A stretch of DNA of 64,000 nt from Paludibacterium purpuratum (lineage in GTDB: Bacteria; Pseudomonadota; Gammaproteobacteria; Burkholderiales; Chromobacteriaceae). Of this stretch, positions 63,013 through 64,000 are shown piece by piece. The notes under the pieces were generated by a model, which saw only the letters and a list, made by a program, of their open reading frames with translations, was not told the DNA's origin and did not search any database. The translations under genes were made by a program, and so were the position numbers. The first letter of the stretch is position 1, and the number at the start of each line of letters is the position of its first letter. The stretch spans positions 62,001-126,000 of the forward strand of contig NZ_SNZP01000003.1 in assembly GCF_004363805.1 (NCBI RefSeq), read 5' to 3'.

Positions 63013-64000
63013 ATGGCATATCGCTTAGTGGGCGGCGTCGGTCACCGGCGTCGGTCACCGGCGACGGGAACCGGTCGGCGCGCAGACCGTACAAGATATA
63101 ACCCGCCAACATCACGATCGCACCCCAGAACACCGCATCGGTGCCAGAGGCGTAAATGCCGTACAGGCTATAAATCAACGCGACCATCACGATGATCATG
63201 TTGCGGACATAAGTGGCTTGGGCCACGCCATGCTTCTTCATGATGGCCGACAAGGCGGTCAGCGACAGGATGTAGGGCACGACGTTGGTGAACACCGCCA
63301 GATTGACCAGGGTGTTGAATTGCTGATTCAGACTAGGCGAAATGGTCATCAGCGAAATCAGCGTTTGGGCGACGGTAACGATCACCATGCCCTTGACCGG
63401 CGCATCCTTGCTGTTCACCGCACTGAATACCTTGGCGAACATGCCGTGATCGGCTGCGGCCTTGGAGACTTGGGCGATGGTGAATTGCCAGCCCAACAGC
63501 GAACCGGTGCAGGCGACGACCGCCAACAGGCTGACCAGGCTACCGAGTGCCGGCGAGAACAGCATGCTAAAGGCCAGTCCGAACGGTGCCGACGAGTTGG
63601 CCAGTTCATGGTTGGGCACGATGCCTTGCATGGCGGCGGTCGACAGAATGTAGATGACCGCGGCAATGCCGGTGCCGGCCATGACGGCGATCGGCACATT
63701 CTTCTTGGGGTTCTCTACCGCGTCGGAATTGGCGCAGGCCGATTCCATGCCGAGGAATGCCCACAAGGTGAGCGCGATACTGGAGGAGATCGCTTCGCCG
63801 AACGGCTTGTGCTGCACGTTCCAGGCGCTGGCGAACAGATGCGGGTCAAACCAGAACCAACCAAAGAATGCCAGGGTCGCCACCGGGATGATCACCCCCC
63901 ACACCGTCACGCCGCTGATACGGCCGGTAATGCGCGCACCGCGGAAGTTGGCGATGGCGGTCAGCCACAACAGGGCGATGACGCCGATGCAGGTGTTGAC
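63011..64000 (-). CDS. potE: Putrescine:ornithine antiporter PotE (5' end outside window)
   Basis: About 325 codons of an APA-family antiporter. It matches PotE in long stretches: RITGRISGVTVWGVIIPV, TLWAFLGMESACANSDAVENP, GIVPNHELANSSAPFGLAF, GSLLGWQFTIAQVSKAA and LMTISPSLNQQFNTLVNLAVFTN. It exchanges ornithine and putrescine across the inner membrane. The reading frame stays open to the window edge. A 13-bp tandem duplication at 63035-63060 shifts the frame near the end. Without it the protein would finish VTDAAH, whereas here it continues AGDRRRPLSDMP. Confidence 0.9.
   Translation of the reverse strand, partial: VNTCIGVIALLWLTAIANFRGARITGRISGVTVWGVIIPVATLAFFGWFWFDPHLFASAWNVQHKPFGEAISSSIALTLWAFLGMESACANSDAVENPKKNVPIAVMAGTGIAAVIYILSTAAMQGIVPNHELANSSAPFGLAFSMLFSPALGSLVSLLAVVACTGSLLGWQFTIAQVSKAAADHGMFAKVFSAVNSKDAPVKGMVIVTVAQTLISLMTISPSLNQQFNTLVNLAVFTNVVPYILSLTALSAIMKKHGVAQATYVRNMIIVMVALIYSLYGIYASGTDAVFWGAIVMLAGYILYGLRADRFPSPVTDAGDRRRPLSDMP
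63035..63060. repeat. 13-bp tandem duplication at the potE 3' end
   Basis: Two perfect adjacent copies of GCGTCGGTCACCG (63035-63047 and 63048-63060). Thirteen is not a multiple of three, so the C-terminal frame is altered. Confidence 0.9.

Overview
The window is a GC-rich, densely coded stretch of a Gram-negative chromosome. Gene content and family resemblance (Hda with a clamp motif, PriB between S6 and S18, flgA-flgM-flgN, ubiC-ubiA, the tesA/ybbA-ybbP arrangement, PpsA with its PSRP regulator) point to a betaproteobacterium. A Chromobacterium-like member of the Neisseriales is my inference; it is not proven by the sequence. I found no tRNA or rRNA gene, CRISPR array, prophage or insertion sequence.

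Layout. 1-8.3 kb: end of aspS, a 2-Cys peroxiredoxin, an unknown 182-aa protein, an esterase overlapping tail-to-tail with an MFS transporter, then tesA divergent from ybbA-ybbP. 8.3-14.7 kb: an exported protein, the mltG-tmk-holB-tatD-MBL run and a dicarboxylate symporter. 14.8-19.5 kb: trpS with its own leader-peptide attenuator, ppsR, and divergent ppsA. 19.7-31.7 kb: a DMT transporter, a 981-aa secreted astacin-like protein with ricin-type QxW repeats, mfd, a PAS-GGDEF-EAL protein, rlmB and a CsoR-type repressor. 31.9-33.3 kb: rpsF-priB-rpsR-rplI. 33.4-42.7 kb, all on the minus strand: isochorismatase-like hydrolase, uraA, an unknown gene, upp with a hairpin-rich leader, grxD, a ClC exchanger, rsmB, a DUF3108 protein, purN and purM. 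42.9-46.5 kb: an overlapping hda operon. 46.5-49.6 kb: two tiny exported basic peptides, ubiA-ubiC and divergent lrgAB. 49.6-55.8 kb: sixA, flgA-flgM-flgN, a CbiB-like membrane protein, rhlE, a methyltransferase and srkA. 55.9-60.1 kb: an accessory-looking patch with an M13 metallopeptidase, a relic of a second M13 3' end, and four small mostly exported proteins. 60.3-64 kb: a DEDDh exonuclease, an Lrp-type regulator divergent from ctlX, and the putrescine/ornithine antiporter gene potE, cut by the window edge.

The most notable item is upstream of trpS. A 16-codon leader peptide with three consecutive Trp codons lies in a classical set of mutually exclusive hairpins ending in an intrinsic terminator. 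Its promoter is placed so that the transcript would start at the leader AUG. This is trpL-type attenuation attached to the tRNA synthetase gene. Other points of interest are the astacin/lectin protein, the upp leader, the M13 relic with related small secreted proteins, the two tiny exported peptides, promoters exactly 7 nt from start codons, and a 13-bp tandem duplication that rewrites the potE C-terminus.
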